From contig NZ_DGUN01000004.1 in the NCBI RefSeq assembly GCF_002395745.1, positions 1 to 18,999 on the forward strand: 18,999 nucleotides of DNA, given 5' to 3'. Shown piece by piece: positions 7,596 to 15,050 of the stretch. A program made the position numbers and the translations under genes. Under the pieces are notes generated by a model. That model had not been told where the DNA came from. It was given only the letters and a program-made list of their open reading frames with translations, and made no database searches. The stretch comes from Fibrobacter sp. UBA4309 (GTDB taxonomy: Bacteria; Fibrobacterota; Fibrobacteria; Fibrobacterales; Fibrobacteraceae). Each line of letters begins with the position of its first letter. The first letter of the stretch is position 1.

Positions 7596-9158
7596 TTAAT
7601 TGAAATCGTCGCGGTTGATGCCGTAGACTCTTACGTTGTCGAGCCAGATTTCGGAGCCGTTGTAGGCGAACAGGCTGAAGTGCGTAATCTTGTTCTTGGT
7701 CTCGTCCCAGCCGTGATAGTCCTTGAGGACCGTATTGAAATCTTGCGGACGCACGACAATGCGCTGCCACTTTGAACTGGCCTCGGCCTTGTAGGAGGCC
7801 TTGTAGTTCTTGTCGAAAGAGAAGTTCTCGAGGATGATTTCAATCTCTCCATCACCGCGGACCCATGCTACGAGCGAGTCCATGCGGCTCCAGTCAAGCG
7901 ATGTGTAGCTGAGACGGGCCCCGATGACTGCGAAGCTCGGGTATTTCTCGTCGTACTCGAAATGCGCTACGTATCCGCTACGTCCCTGGGTGTCTTTTTG
8001 CAGATAGTCTGTTGCGGTCATTGTCGTTATCGTGACGGAATCTTCGTCAACGGGATCGACTTCGTGCAGCTGGATGTACCAAGAGTGCTTCCGGATAGGC
8101 GAAGGCACATCGCTGTAGGCGGACAGGCTATCGAAATGGAAAATTTCGACAGAGTTCAGCTCGTACCTGAGGGAGTCGCTGATTCCCTCCCACACGTCAG
8201 CCTGCTTTTGGGGTTCCGCATAGATTTCTCCCCATTCGAGAATCCAGTACCCTAGGGTATCCTTGAGGCTTTCGATGCGGACGTTGATGGCGGCGCTCTG
8301 GATCTTGGCGTCCCAGACGTCGATCTGCATGGGAATTTCTTTGCCGTTGCTGAAGCGCAGGTGGATGTCGCTGCCGTCCTCGTTTGCTTCGGAGAAGTTG
8401 AAGTTCGTGGAATCCAGGCGCAACGTAAGCACGTAGGGCGCGGTAATGGTGCGCATCCAGCTGGAAATCAGGTTGCTGGGCGAAATCCTCATGGAGCGCT
8501 TGACAATTTCTTCGTCGGGGGCGTCCACATGGCCGATATCCAGCGTATCCTTCTCGGTAACGGTAATCTCGGCCTGGGCGATGCATTCCTTGGTCTTGGT
8601 ATCCCAGGCGTTCACGACAAGGTTGCCGGTGGGGACTCCCGCAATAAGGAAGTTGCCCTGTGCGTCGGTCTTTTCGACCCTGCCGATGCCCGGCAGGTGC
8701 ACCCAGGCGTGCGGAGCCTTGCTGGGAACGCTGACCCAACCCTTCACGGAACCGTTGGCGGTAAGGGCGGCGCTGTCGACTTCGAATTTTGCGGAAAGGT
8801 GGTTTAAGGTGTACTGGTAGGCGATGGAAGAGTCTCCTTCGCCAATCTGGATGGTAAACGCGCCCTGCTGGTGGTTTTCAATCAAAATCTTGCCGGTACT
8901 GTCGGCTTCGCCCTGGTAGGTGTAGTCGTCGCTTGCGATTTTCCCGGTCGTATCGGCGACATACCAGCTTGGCAGGACCTTGTAGGCTATGCGGCTTGCC
9001 CTGACTCCGTCTGCAAAGACCTGGATGGAAAGTGTCCCATCCGAGTTCTGTGCGATTGCGTTCTCCGTCTCCGTCGTACTTCCGGCCGAATCCGAGCTGG
9101 AGCACGCGCAGAGGATCGCAAAAGGCGCAATCAGGAATATTTTGGGGAAAATAGCCAT
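7596..9158 (-). CDS. Outer-membrane-type lipoprotein with DUF2341-like and carbohydrate-binding-like regions
   Basis: 520 residues. A lipoprotein signal peptide ends in the lipobox L16-C17-A18-C19; the Ser after Cys19 favours outer-membrane sorting. Residues about 136-208 look like a carboxypeptidase-regulatory beta-sandwich (GSVKGWVSVPSKAPHAWVHL, then DAQGNFLIAGVPTGNLVV). Residues about 245-320 resemble DUF2341 (DIHLRFSNGKEIPMQIDVWD). Residues about 385-513 resemble a jelly-roll carbohydrate-binding or CIA30-like domain ending GSEIWLDNVRVYG. No catalytic motif was seen, so surface binding of a polymer or partner is the likeliest role. The ATG overlaps the upstream stop by one base (TAATG), which implies translational coupling to the DUF4423 protein gene. 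In Fibrobacter such pairs recur, to my recollection. T8 follows the stop directly, but without a GC stem before it. Confidence 0.88.
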   Translation of the reverse strand: MAIFPKIFLIAPFAILCACSSSDSAGSTTETENAIAQNSDGTLSIQVFADGVRASRIAYKVLPSWYVADTTGKIASDDYTYQGEADSTGKILIENHQQGAFTIQIGEGDSSIAYQYTLNHLSAKFEVDSAALTANGSVKGWVSVPSKAPHAWVHLPGIGRVEKTDAQGNFLIAGVPTGNLVVNAWDTKTKECIAQAEITVTEKDTLDIGHVDAPDEEIVKRSMRISPSNLISSWMRTITAPYVLTLRLDSTNFNFSEANEDGSDIHLRFSNGKEIPMQIDVWDAKIQSAAINVRIESLKDTLGYWILEWGEIYAEPQKQADVWEGISDSLRYELNSVEIFHFDSLSAYSDVPSPIRKHSWYIQLHEVDPVDEDSVTITTMTATDYLQKDTQGRSGYVAHFEYDEKYPSFAVIGARLSYTSLDWSRMDSLVAWVRGDGEIEIILENFSFDKNYKASYKAEASSKWQRIVVRPQDFNTVLKDYHGWDETKNKITHFSLFAYNGSEIWLDNVRVYGINRDDFN

Positions 9159-9985
9159 TACTTTGCGCTCTTCTTGTTAAATGCGACGGGGAACAGGGCG
9201 AGGTTCATCTGGAGCACGCGAGAAGGCTTCCCGCATTTGTCAACGCGGATTTGGACCTCTTTTCTGAACTCCTGAATCATAGATTTTATATCCTCGAATC
9301 CCTTTTGGTCTACAGCCATAGTAAGTGTAGAAATATCTCGGTCGGACGGGGGGATGATGTTCAGGGAACGGGCCCCGATTTGCATGACATTTGCCTGGAA
9401 TTGACGGATTGCCTGGGCTCTTTCTTCTCCGGCGATGTTGATATGGGCGTCCGCGAGCTTGTAGCGGTCGTTCCCCAGAGGCTGGATGAACCCGAGCTCC
9501 TTGAGCAGGTCGATGCTTTCCTGGACCTTTTCTTCACCTATGGAGGGTTCCAGCTTTTCGGAAATGTCCTTGGCGTTGAGCTTCCCCTGGTTGATTTCGA
9601 TAAGGGCGCGGATGACTGGCGTCCACCAGTCGCTCAGATATTTCTGTTCCTTGTCACTGAGGTAATGCTTTTTCACGTCCCGGAGCAGTAGCGCCTTTCC
9701 GAGGATTTCGGTCTTTGTTTTTTCGGACTTGGTTCTAGAAGCTGCTATGAGGAGGTCAAAGTACTGGGCGGCACGGCCGGTGAGGCCGAGGATTTTCTTG
9801 ATGGCAGGGACGCAACGGACGGGGAGATTACGCTTCTTTTCGACAACACAGAAAACATGGCTGGCGTTGAGGCCGATAGCCATTCCAAGTACGCTGTAGG
9901 AGTACTTGTTGTTGGATTTTTTCTTTTCGAGATAAAAGTCCCTGATTATATCTCGATAATCTGTGTAATCGTAAATGCTAGACAT
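9158..9985 (-). CDS. DUF4423/TIGR02147 family protein, likely DNA-binding regulator
   Basis: 275 residues. The opening (SSIYDYTDYRDIIRDFYLEKK), the following ALGMAIG-like helix-turn-helix region (YSYSVLGMAIGLNASHVFCV), the GLTGRAAQYFDLLIAAS segment and the late winged-helix-like stretch (LKELGFIQPLGNDRYKL) are all typical of TIGR02147 (Pfam DUF4423). This family was first described as expanded in Fibrobacter succinogenes. No membrane segment or signal peptide is present, so it is cytoplasmic. Its function is not established; the N-terminal HTH-like region and winged-helix-like middle suggest transcription control. The ATG at 9985 has GGGG six bases upstream. The stop overlaps the lipoprotein start by one base, so the two proteins are made together. 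It is divergent from the protease gene at 10043, with only 57 bases between, so one AT-rich region must hold both promoters. Confidence 0.9.
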   Translation of the reverse strand: MSSIYDYTDYRDIIRDFYLEKKKSNNKYSYSVLGMAIGLNASHVFCVVEKKRNLPVRCVPAIKKILGLTGRAAQYFDLLIAASRTKSEKTKTEILGKALLLRDVKKHYLSDKEQKYLSDWWTPVIRALIEINQGKLNAKDISEKLEPSIGEEKVQESIDLLKELGFIQPLGNDRYKLADAHINIAGEERAQAIRQFQANVMQIGARSLNIIPPSDRDISTLTMAVDQKGFEDIKSMIQEFRKEVQIRVDKCGKPSRVLQMNLALFPVAFNKKSAK

Positions 9986-10042
9986 GGTTGATCCCCATAT
10001 TTGTAAAAAAATATATAAATTAGGTCTGTCCAGGCTTAAAGA

Positions 10043-11029
10043 ATGAAAAATTTAATCGTTATCTTTTTGGCAATGGTTGCCGCTATTTTTCTGGTCCGTT
10101 CCGTGCGGACCAGTTGGGCCGAAATGGACAAATTTAACAAAAGAGAGGCCCTGATAGCCGAAACGGGGCGTTGCCTGGAGGCGGCCGACTGGAATTGCGC
10201 CGAGAAGGGCGTCCGCGAGCTGCTGTGTGACGCTCCTCACGATACGAACCTGCAGATGCACATGGCGATAATCCTGTACGAGCAGGAACGCTACGAAGAA
10301 TGCCGCCGCTACATCGCGACATTGAAGTTCAGCAACAACGACCTGGCCCTTATCGACAAGAAGGCCGAATCGCTTATCCGCGAGATGGCGGAGCTGGGCA
10401 TAGAGCGCTCTATGCATTTCCGCGTGGAATTCGAAGGCTCGCTTTCGAAACGCGACGTGATGGAGGCCCTCGCCGTGTTGGAAGTCGCCTACGATTCGCT
10501 CTGCCGGCTGTTCGATTTCCATCCGGAAAACAAGATGCACCTGGTGCTTTACGAATCGCCGCAGTACCAGGGAGTAGGACCGCGCCCGGATTGGGTGGGA
10601 GCCATATTCGACGGGAAACTCCGCGTCCCTGTCAACGTGATGCAGTTCCGCGAAATCTACCGGCCGATCCTGTTCCATGAACTGACGCATGCCTTCGTGC
10701 GTGCCATGACCCATGCGAACGTCCCCCTGTGGGTGAACGAGGGAATCGCGCAAGTCGTGGATGCGTCCCGTACCGGCAAGCCCAGGCCCGAAGGGGCCGC
10801 GCCGAGTCTCGAGGCGTTGGCGACCCCGTTCGTGAAAGAGAACAATTCGTCCAATGCGGAAAGGCTTTACTGGTATTCGCAGCGCATGGTGGAACAGCTT
10901 TTGCACCGCAACGCAAACTTTGTGCATTTTAGGGAATTTATCCAGAGCATGCAGAAACAGGACGTGGACAGGGCGCTTGAGCAGTATTATGGAGTGTCTG
11001 CGCAGCAGTTGTACGACGAATCGCGGTGA
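10043..11029 (+). CDS. Membrane-anchored gluzincin metalloprotease (peptidase MA-like)
   Basis: 328 residues. An uncleaved N-terminal helix (about 3-20, NLIVIFLAMVAAIFLVRS) anchors it, with the rest probably in the periplasm. Residues about 40-115 look like one or two TPR-type helical pairs (CLEAADWNCAEKGVRELL, then LQMHMAIILYEQERYEECRRY). The catalytic domain carries H212-E213-L-T-H216 and, 16 residues on, N232-E233-G-I-A, the third zinc ligand region of gluzincins in the peptidase MA family. All expected zinc and catalytic residues are present. The substrate is unknown. Only a weak AGG precedes the ATG. It is the first gene of a run of eight on this strand, and its stop lies eight bases before the asparaginase start. 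Confidence 0.88.
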   Translation: MKNLIVIFLAMVAAIFLVRSVRTSWAEMDKFNKREALIAETGRCLEAADWNCAEKGVRELLCDAPHDTNLQMHMAIILYEQERYEECRRYIATLKFSNNDLALIDKKAESLIREMAELGIERSMHFRVEFEGSLSKRDVMEALAVLEVAYDSLCRLFDFHPENKMHLVLYESPQYQGVGPRPDWVGAIFDGKLRVPVNVMQFREIYRPILFHELTHAFVRAMTHANVPLWVNEGIAQVVDASRTGKPRPEGAAPSLEALATPFVKENNSSNAERLYWYSQRMVEQLLHRNANFVHFREFIQSMQKQDVDRALEQYYGVSAQQLYDESR

Positions 11030-11037
11030 GGAAGATT

Positions 11038-11988
11038 ATGGCTAACCGTAAAAAACACATCGTAGTGCTGGCGACTGGCGGAACCATCGCCGGAGTAGGC
11101 GAAAAGGGCAAGGACACGGGGTACGTGTCCGGACAGATTTCCGCAACGGACCTGGTGGCGACGGTGCCCGAGCTTTCGGAATACGCCGAGATTTCGGCGG
11201 AACAGATTTGCAACGTGAACTCGGACGATATTACAGATAAAATATGGATCCGGCTTGCGAGGCGCGTAACCGAACTGCAAGAAGACGAATCGGTGGACGG
11301 CGTCGTCGTGACGCACGGGACCGACACCATGGACGAAACGGCGTATTTCTTGAGCCTTACCGTAAAGTGCGAAAAGGCGGTTATACTGACGGGCTCCATG
11401 AAGCCGGCGACCGCCAAGAATCCGGACGGACCGGCAAACCTGCTGGGTGCCGTGCGTGCTGCGGTGGGCTTTGCGGTAGACGACGATCCTCCGGCCAACA
11501 AGGTATGGGTCTATTTTGGCGAAGAACTGTTCGATGCACGCAACGTGCAGAAATGCAGTGCTTCTGCCTTGAATCCGATGGGGGTGGAATGCCCCGGGGC
11601 GGGTTCGGGTCTGGATACACCGATGGAAAAGAATTTCTTCGACGTGTCGAAACTGGAATCGCTTCCGCGCGTCAATGTCGTCTATTTTACGGTAGATGCC
11701 AACCCGAAAATCCTGGAGTATGCCGCCTGCGTCTCCGATGGACTCGTGATTGCGGGAGCCGGGTCGGGAGAGTTCAGCCTTGAATGGGCAGAAACGCTAT
11801 CGAAGATAGATATTCCGGTGGTCATTGCCAGCCGTACGAATCACGGGACGGTCACGCTCAACGAATCGCTGGCACCGGGGCGGATATGCGCAGGTTCGCT
11901 GGCGCCGCAGAAGGCGGCCGTGCTCTTGAAACTCTGCCTGACGGTGACGGAAAATCCGAAGGCTATCAAAAGGTATTTTGCTCAATAG
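11038..11988 (+). CDS. ansB: L-asparaginase, type II-like but without a signal peptide
   Basis: It hydrolyses L-asparagine to aspartate and ammonia. The 316-residue product shows both catalytic triads' conserved parts: T16 in ATGGTIAG, Y29, T95-D96 in THGTDTMDETAYFL, and K172 in NVQKCS. These align with T12, Y25, T89-D90 and K162 of E. coli AnsB, and the sequence is closer to AnsB than to AnsA. Unlike AnsB, it starts MANRKKHIVVLATGG with no export signal, so it should act in the cytoplasm. The ATG at 11038 is preferred because GAGGA lies five bases upstream; a GTG at 11026 overlaps the protease stop and would add four residues before the family's normal start. The region after K172 (ALNPMGVECPGAGSG) is less like AnsB. 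The dtd gene follows 15 bases later. Confidence 0.93.
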   Translation: MANRKKHIVVLATGGTIAGVGEKGKDTGYVSGQISATDLVATVPELSEYAEISAEQICNVNSDDITDKIWIRLARRVTELQEDESVDGVVVTHGTDTMDETAYFLSLTVKCEKAVILTGSMKPATAKNPDGPANLLGAVRAAVGFAVDDDPPANKVWVYFGEELFDARNVQKCSASALNPMGVECPGAGSGLDTPMEKNFFDVSKLESLPRVNVVYFTVDANPKILEYAACVSDGLVIAGAGSGEFSLEWAETLSKIDIPVVIASRTNHGTVTLNESLAPGRICAGSLAPQKAAVLLKLCLTVTENPKAIKRYFAQ

Positions 11989-12003
11989 AGGAACGGTGCG
12001 GAC

Positions 12004-12438
12004 ATGAAATTCTTGATACAGCGCGTAACGGAAGCTTCGGTCGATATTGATGGAAAGACCGTCGGAAAAATCGGCAAGGGCTATATGGTCCTGATTGGCG
12101 TGGGCGAGGGCGATACGCGCGAAATTGCCGACCGCTTTATACGCAAGATGCTTGCGCTGCGAATCTTTGCCGACGAAAACGGCAAGACAAACCTTTCGAT
12201 CAAGGATGTGGACGGCTCGCTTCTGCTGGTTTCGCAGTTTACGTTGTATGCCGACTGCCATAAGGGAAACCGGCCGACATTCAACGGCGCCGGGAATCCC
12301 GTGCTCGCAAACGAGCTATACGAATACATTGTTGCGGAATGCAAGAAGGAAATCCCGGTAGTGGAAACGGGACGGTTCGGTGCGGACATGAAGGTAAGCC
12401 TTGTGAACGACGGCCCGTTCACCATAATGCTGGACTGA
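12004..12438 (+). CDS. dtd: D-aminoacyl-tRNA deacylase (DTD)
   Basis: It removes D-amino acids, and glycine, wrongly attached to tRNAs, protecting translation. The 144-residue product is the standard length, starting MKFLIQRVTEASV. Both active-site motifs are present: S77-Q-F-T-L and N135-D-G-P138-F-T140, the latter being the Gly-cisPro element that rejects L-amino acids; Phe replaces the more usual Val in GPVT. The cytosolic homodimer uses no cofactor beyond RNA. An AGAGGA site overlaps the asparaginase stop, about 11 bases from the ATG, so the two genes are likely cotranscribed. Confidence 0.96.
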   Translation: MKFLIQRVTEASVDIDGKTVGKIGKGYMVLIGVGEGDTREIADRFIRKMLALRIFADENGKTNLSIKDVDGSLLLVSQFTLYADCHKGNRPTFNGAGNPVLANELYEYIVAECKKEIPVVETGRFGADMKVSLVNDGPFTIMLD

Positions 12439-12441
12439 TGA

Positions 12442-12470
12442 TTGCCGCCTGTGGGGGATAAATGTATATT
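12442..12470 (+). promoter_or_regulatory. Candidate promoter for the CxxC lipoprotein / psd segment
   Basis: TTGCCG (12442-12447), a 17-base spacer and TATATT (12465-12470) lie just after dtd. If used, transcription would start near 12477, at or next to an in-frame ATG. That would make the ATG at 12462 unusable from this promoter and favour 12477 or 12486 as the start. Confidence 0.4.
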
Positions 12471-13331
12471 GGAGTCATGCGGTCGATGCAAAACAAGATG
12501 AAATTGGCGGGAAGCGCCTTGTTGGTGAGCGTTCTTTTGCTTGGCGGCTGTGCCGGCTTGCGCGACGATGCCACTGCCGGCGGCGATTCGGGCATGAAGG
12601 ATTCCCCCTGCGAAGAATGCGGTACGCAGGGCGAAATCAAGCTGAAAATCACCGAGGAAAAGTCATACCGGGAATGGAACGGAGCCGCCTATGCGCGCAT
12701 GGATTCCGGTGCGGTTGTTGGCGTACTCCCGACACTCAAGATTGTGGCCAAGCGCCCGGAAACGTGCAAGATGTGCCACAGCTTCAGTGCCGACGCCCTG
12801 GATTTCGATCTTGCCCATATAGAGGATTCTCTGTTCGTGAAAGCGTTCCCGAAAATGCGCCGCGAGCTCTTGTTGCCGGGAATGCGCCTCCCGGATTCCG
12901 ATTCGCTCTATGTCGATACCTTGTCCGTGATGTTCCTGAAAAGCACCTTTGCCGATGGCAAGAAGCTTTCGGACATGCAGCCGTGGCAGGAACGCGACGG
13001 AATAGAACAGAACCTGAATCGCGAAGTTCCTGCGGGGCTCAAGAACCTGCTGAACGATGTTGCCGCCCGATACGAACTACGCTATATTTCGTTCCCGGTG
13101 TTTCTGGAAGTCGAAATGATGCCGGACTTGGGCAAGAGCGGCGGCTTTACCTGGAAAATTCTCTGGACGCTCTGGGATGCCCGTTACGGGGAACTCGTGT
13201 TCCTGACGTATTCCGAATTTACCGCGGCGTCGACAAGCCGGGTCGCTCCCGAAAAGGAATGGTCTGTCCCGTTTGCCCCGCGTCTCTGGAAGATGTTCAG
13301 CACCGACCTGAACAAGCTGGAAAACCACTAA
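12462..13331 (+). CDS. Lipoprotein with two CxxC pairs, unknown function
   Basis: 289 residues from the ATG at 12462. A lipoprotein signal ends in LLLGGC, with the lipid-attachment Cys at 30. Two CxxC pairs follow, C50-E-E-C53 and C102-K-M-C105, the second followed by His106 and so formally a CxxCH heme-type motif. The rest (about 110-289) is soluble, with an aromatic-rich beta segment (FTWKILWTLWDARYGELVFL). I do not recognise the family. Four cysteines in two pairs suggest metal or Fe-S binding, or disulfides; a single CxxCH is weak evidence for heme c. The start is uncertain: GGGGGA lies close before 12462, whereas a promoter-like element favours the ATGs at 12477 or 12486, which leave the signal peptide intact. 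It ends 18 bases before psd. Confidence 0.8.
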   Translation: MYIGVMRSMQNKMKLAGSALLVSVLLLGGCAGLRDDATAGGDSGMKDSPCEECGTQGEIKLKITEEKSYREWNGAAYARMDSGAVVGVLPTLKIVAKRPETCKMCHSFSADALDFDLAHIEDSLFVKAFPKMRRELLLPGMRLPDSDSLYVDTLSVMFLKSTFADGKKLSDMQPWQERDGIEQNLNREVPAGLKNLLNDVAARYELRYISFPVFLEVEMMPDLGKSGGFTWKILWTLWDARYGELVFLTYSEFTAASTSRVAPEKEWSVPFAPRLWKMFSTDLNKLENH

Positions 13332-13349
13332 TTACTATCTTTCCAAATT

Positions 13350-14201
13350 ATGAACACTCCCTTCTACGTCTTTATGAAACTCCTGCCGAAAAATGCCGCT
13401 AGCCGCATTTTCGGTATCGTTACGCGCCTTCGCATTCCCGTATTTTCCAAGTTGGCGCGCGATATCTTTGCCGCCCATTACCAGTTGAACATGGACGAGG
13501 CGGAATATCCCCTGAACCATTATCGCAATATCGGTGAACTTTTTATCCGCAGGCTCAAACCCGGTGCGCGTCCCATTGCCGATTCCGAAATCGTGAGCCC
13601 TGTCGATGGCGTCCTTTCGCAGACACTCACGTTTGATTCCAACCAGGAAATGATTCAGGCGAAGGGCAAGTACTATACGCTCAAGGACCTGTTGCGCGAT
13701 GACGAACTGGCCAAGCGCTTTGATGGCGGCGCCTTTGCTACGATTTACCTGGCACCGTTCAACTATCACCGCATCCATAGCCCGGTAAAGGGCGAGCTGG
13801 TGGGCGCGAGCTATTGCCCGGGAACGCTTTGGCCGGTGAACGTCGGCAGCGTCGAACGCGTGGAGGGCCTGTTCTGCATCAACGAACGCCTTACGAGCCA
13901 TATCCGCCTGGAAGATGGTTCCGAAATTCTGGTGGTGAAAGTCGGTGCGACTAACGTGGGCCGCATCGGCGTGGTCTATAGCGACGACTTGCTGACTAAT
14001 GCAGGGAAAATCCCGCGTAGCGGCAAGCGCATGGACTGGAAACCGGAAGGCAAGGTGTCTTTCGAGAAAGGCGGGGAACTGGGCCGCTTCGAAATGGGAA
14101 GCACCGTGATCCTCGTTGTGGACAAGAAAATTCGCGAACGCCATCCGGACCTGTTCAAGGGCCGCCTGGGGCAAGCGGTGAAAGTGGGCGAGGCCCTCTA
14201 G
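13350..14201 (+). CDS. psd: Phosphatidylserine decarboxylase proenzyme
   Basis: It converts phosphatidylserine to phosphatidylethanolamine at the inner membrane, using a pyruvoyl group made by self-cleavage. The 283-residue product has the full self-cleavage triad: D86 in SPVDG, H143 in NYHRIHSP, and S251 in EMGSTVILV, where cleavage before the Ser gives a beta chain of about 250 residues and an alpha chain of about 33. Spacing matches E. coli Psd (D90, H147, S254). No pssA is visible in the window. Only weak ribosome binding sequence precedes the ATG; a TATCTT box lies eight bases upstream of it. The next gene starts six bases after the stop. Confidence 0.96.
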   Translation: MNTPFYVFMKLLPKNAASRIFGIVTRLRIPVFSKLARDIFAAHYQLNMDEAEYPLNHYRNIGELFIRRLKPGARPIADSEIVSPVDGVLSQTLTFDSNQEMIQAKGKYYTLKDLLRDDELAKRFDGGAFATIYLAPFNYHRIHSPVKGELVGASYCPGTLWPVNVGSVERVEGLFCINERLTSHIRLEDGSEILVVKVGATNVGRIGVVYSDDLLTNAGKIPRSGKRMDWKPEGKVSFEKGGELGRFEMGSTVILVVDKKIRERHPDLFKGRLGQAVKVGEAL

Positions 14202-14207
14202 CTTTTT

Positions 14208-15050
14208 ATGGCATCTGTAACGCGTTTTGCACAAGACGAACCGGCGCTGTTCAAGGCGGCGCAGGATTTTGTCGCGCTGTTTGCAGATTGCCCCGACCCG
14301 GTTATAGCCGTGGCACGCCAGGCGAAAACCCCGAACGCGCAGATTGCCTGGACCCTGTTGGGCACGGCCTTGTTCCAGGACAGGGACTGTAGCCAGATGA
14401 AAGACCTCCTTGCCGCCTTTTACAGGGCTTTTCCCGAAGAGAAACTCTGGACGCTTCCCGTACCTGCCGCGGCAGCGATAAACGGCATTGTCGAAGAAGT
14501 CTTCAATAGCGATAACTGGAGCATGTTCGAACATGTGGCCGGGATTTTCTGGAGCGTGGGGCTGTTTGCCCGCCGCCATCCGGACTTGGTGTCATGGACC
14601 GCAGAACGCTCCCCCGAAGAAATGTGGCGCGACATGGGCGAAATCTATTTCATGGGCAAGTCCAAGCCGCGTCCCAAGGCGAGCGCCGCTATCTACCGCA
14701 TTCTGGCCCCGGCTCCGTTGGGGCTGGGCATCCGCTGTCGCGACAGTCGTCGCATGCCTCCGCTTCCGTTGACGATGGGGGCCCGCCGCTACCTGGCGAT
14801 TCTCGGGCCCGCCAAGGACAACGGCTTTGCCGACCTTTCTGCAGAAGAAAAGCAGAAACTGGCCAATGCCTGTTTCAAGGCGCTAAGCCCGAAAAGACCG
14901 TATGCGGCGGCACATTCGATGCAGTTTTTCTTGGAAGATGGCGCCGACGGGTTCATTTGTCGGGAATGGACGGAACGCTGTGCCAAGTGCCCTTTTTACG
15001 AGTATTGCAACTACGCAGAAAATCAAGGCGGCCGTAAGTATGAAAATTGA
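14208..15050 (+). CDS. Unrecognised protein with endonuclease III-type [4Fe-4S] cysteine signature
   Basis: 280 residues, no signal peptide, mainly helical. The C-terminus carries C251-x6-C258-x2-C261-x5-C267, exactly the cysteine spacing of the [4Fe-4S] loop in Nth/MutY DNA glycosylases and, as there, near the end of the protein. The body is not a typical glycosylase: no LPGVG(R/K)KTA helix-hairpin-helix is visible, and the catalytic Lys/Asp pair cannot be placed. A segment around residues 182-200 (RMPPLPLTMGARRYLAIL) might be a diverged counterpart. It may be a remote HhH-GPD relative with an altered job, or an unrelated Fe-S protein; the spacing match is direct, the function is inference. 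The start is six bases after psd with only a distant GAGG. The last 11 bases overlap the next lipoprotein gene, implying coupling. Confidence 0.82.
   Translation: MASVTRFAQDEPALFKAAQDFVALFADCPDPVIAVARQAKTPNAQIAWTLLGTALFQDRDCSQMKDLLAAFYRAFPEEKLWTLPVPAAAAINGIVEEVFNSDNWSMFEHVAGIFWSVGLFARRHPDLVSWTAERSPEEMWRDMGEIYFMGKSKPRPKASAAIYRILAPAPLGLGIRCRDSRRMPPLPLTMGARRYLAILGPAKDNGFADLSAEEKQKLANACFKALSPKRPYAAAHSMQFFLEDGADGFICREWTERCAKCPFYEYCNYAENQGGRKYEN

Noticed and set aside
13335..14579. 414-codon minus-strand open frame
   Set aside because: Antisense to psd and the Fe-S signature gene; composition is typical of a shadow frame.
14902..15039. N-terminal extension of the 15040 lipoprotein
   Set aside because: The open frame runs upstream inside the Fe-S gene, but using it would bury the signal peptide; ATG 15040 has a ribosome binding site and gives a proper lipobox.
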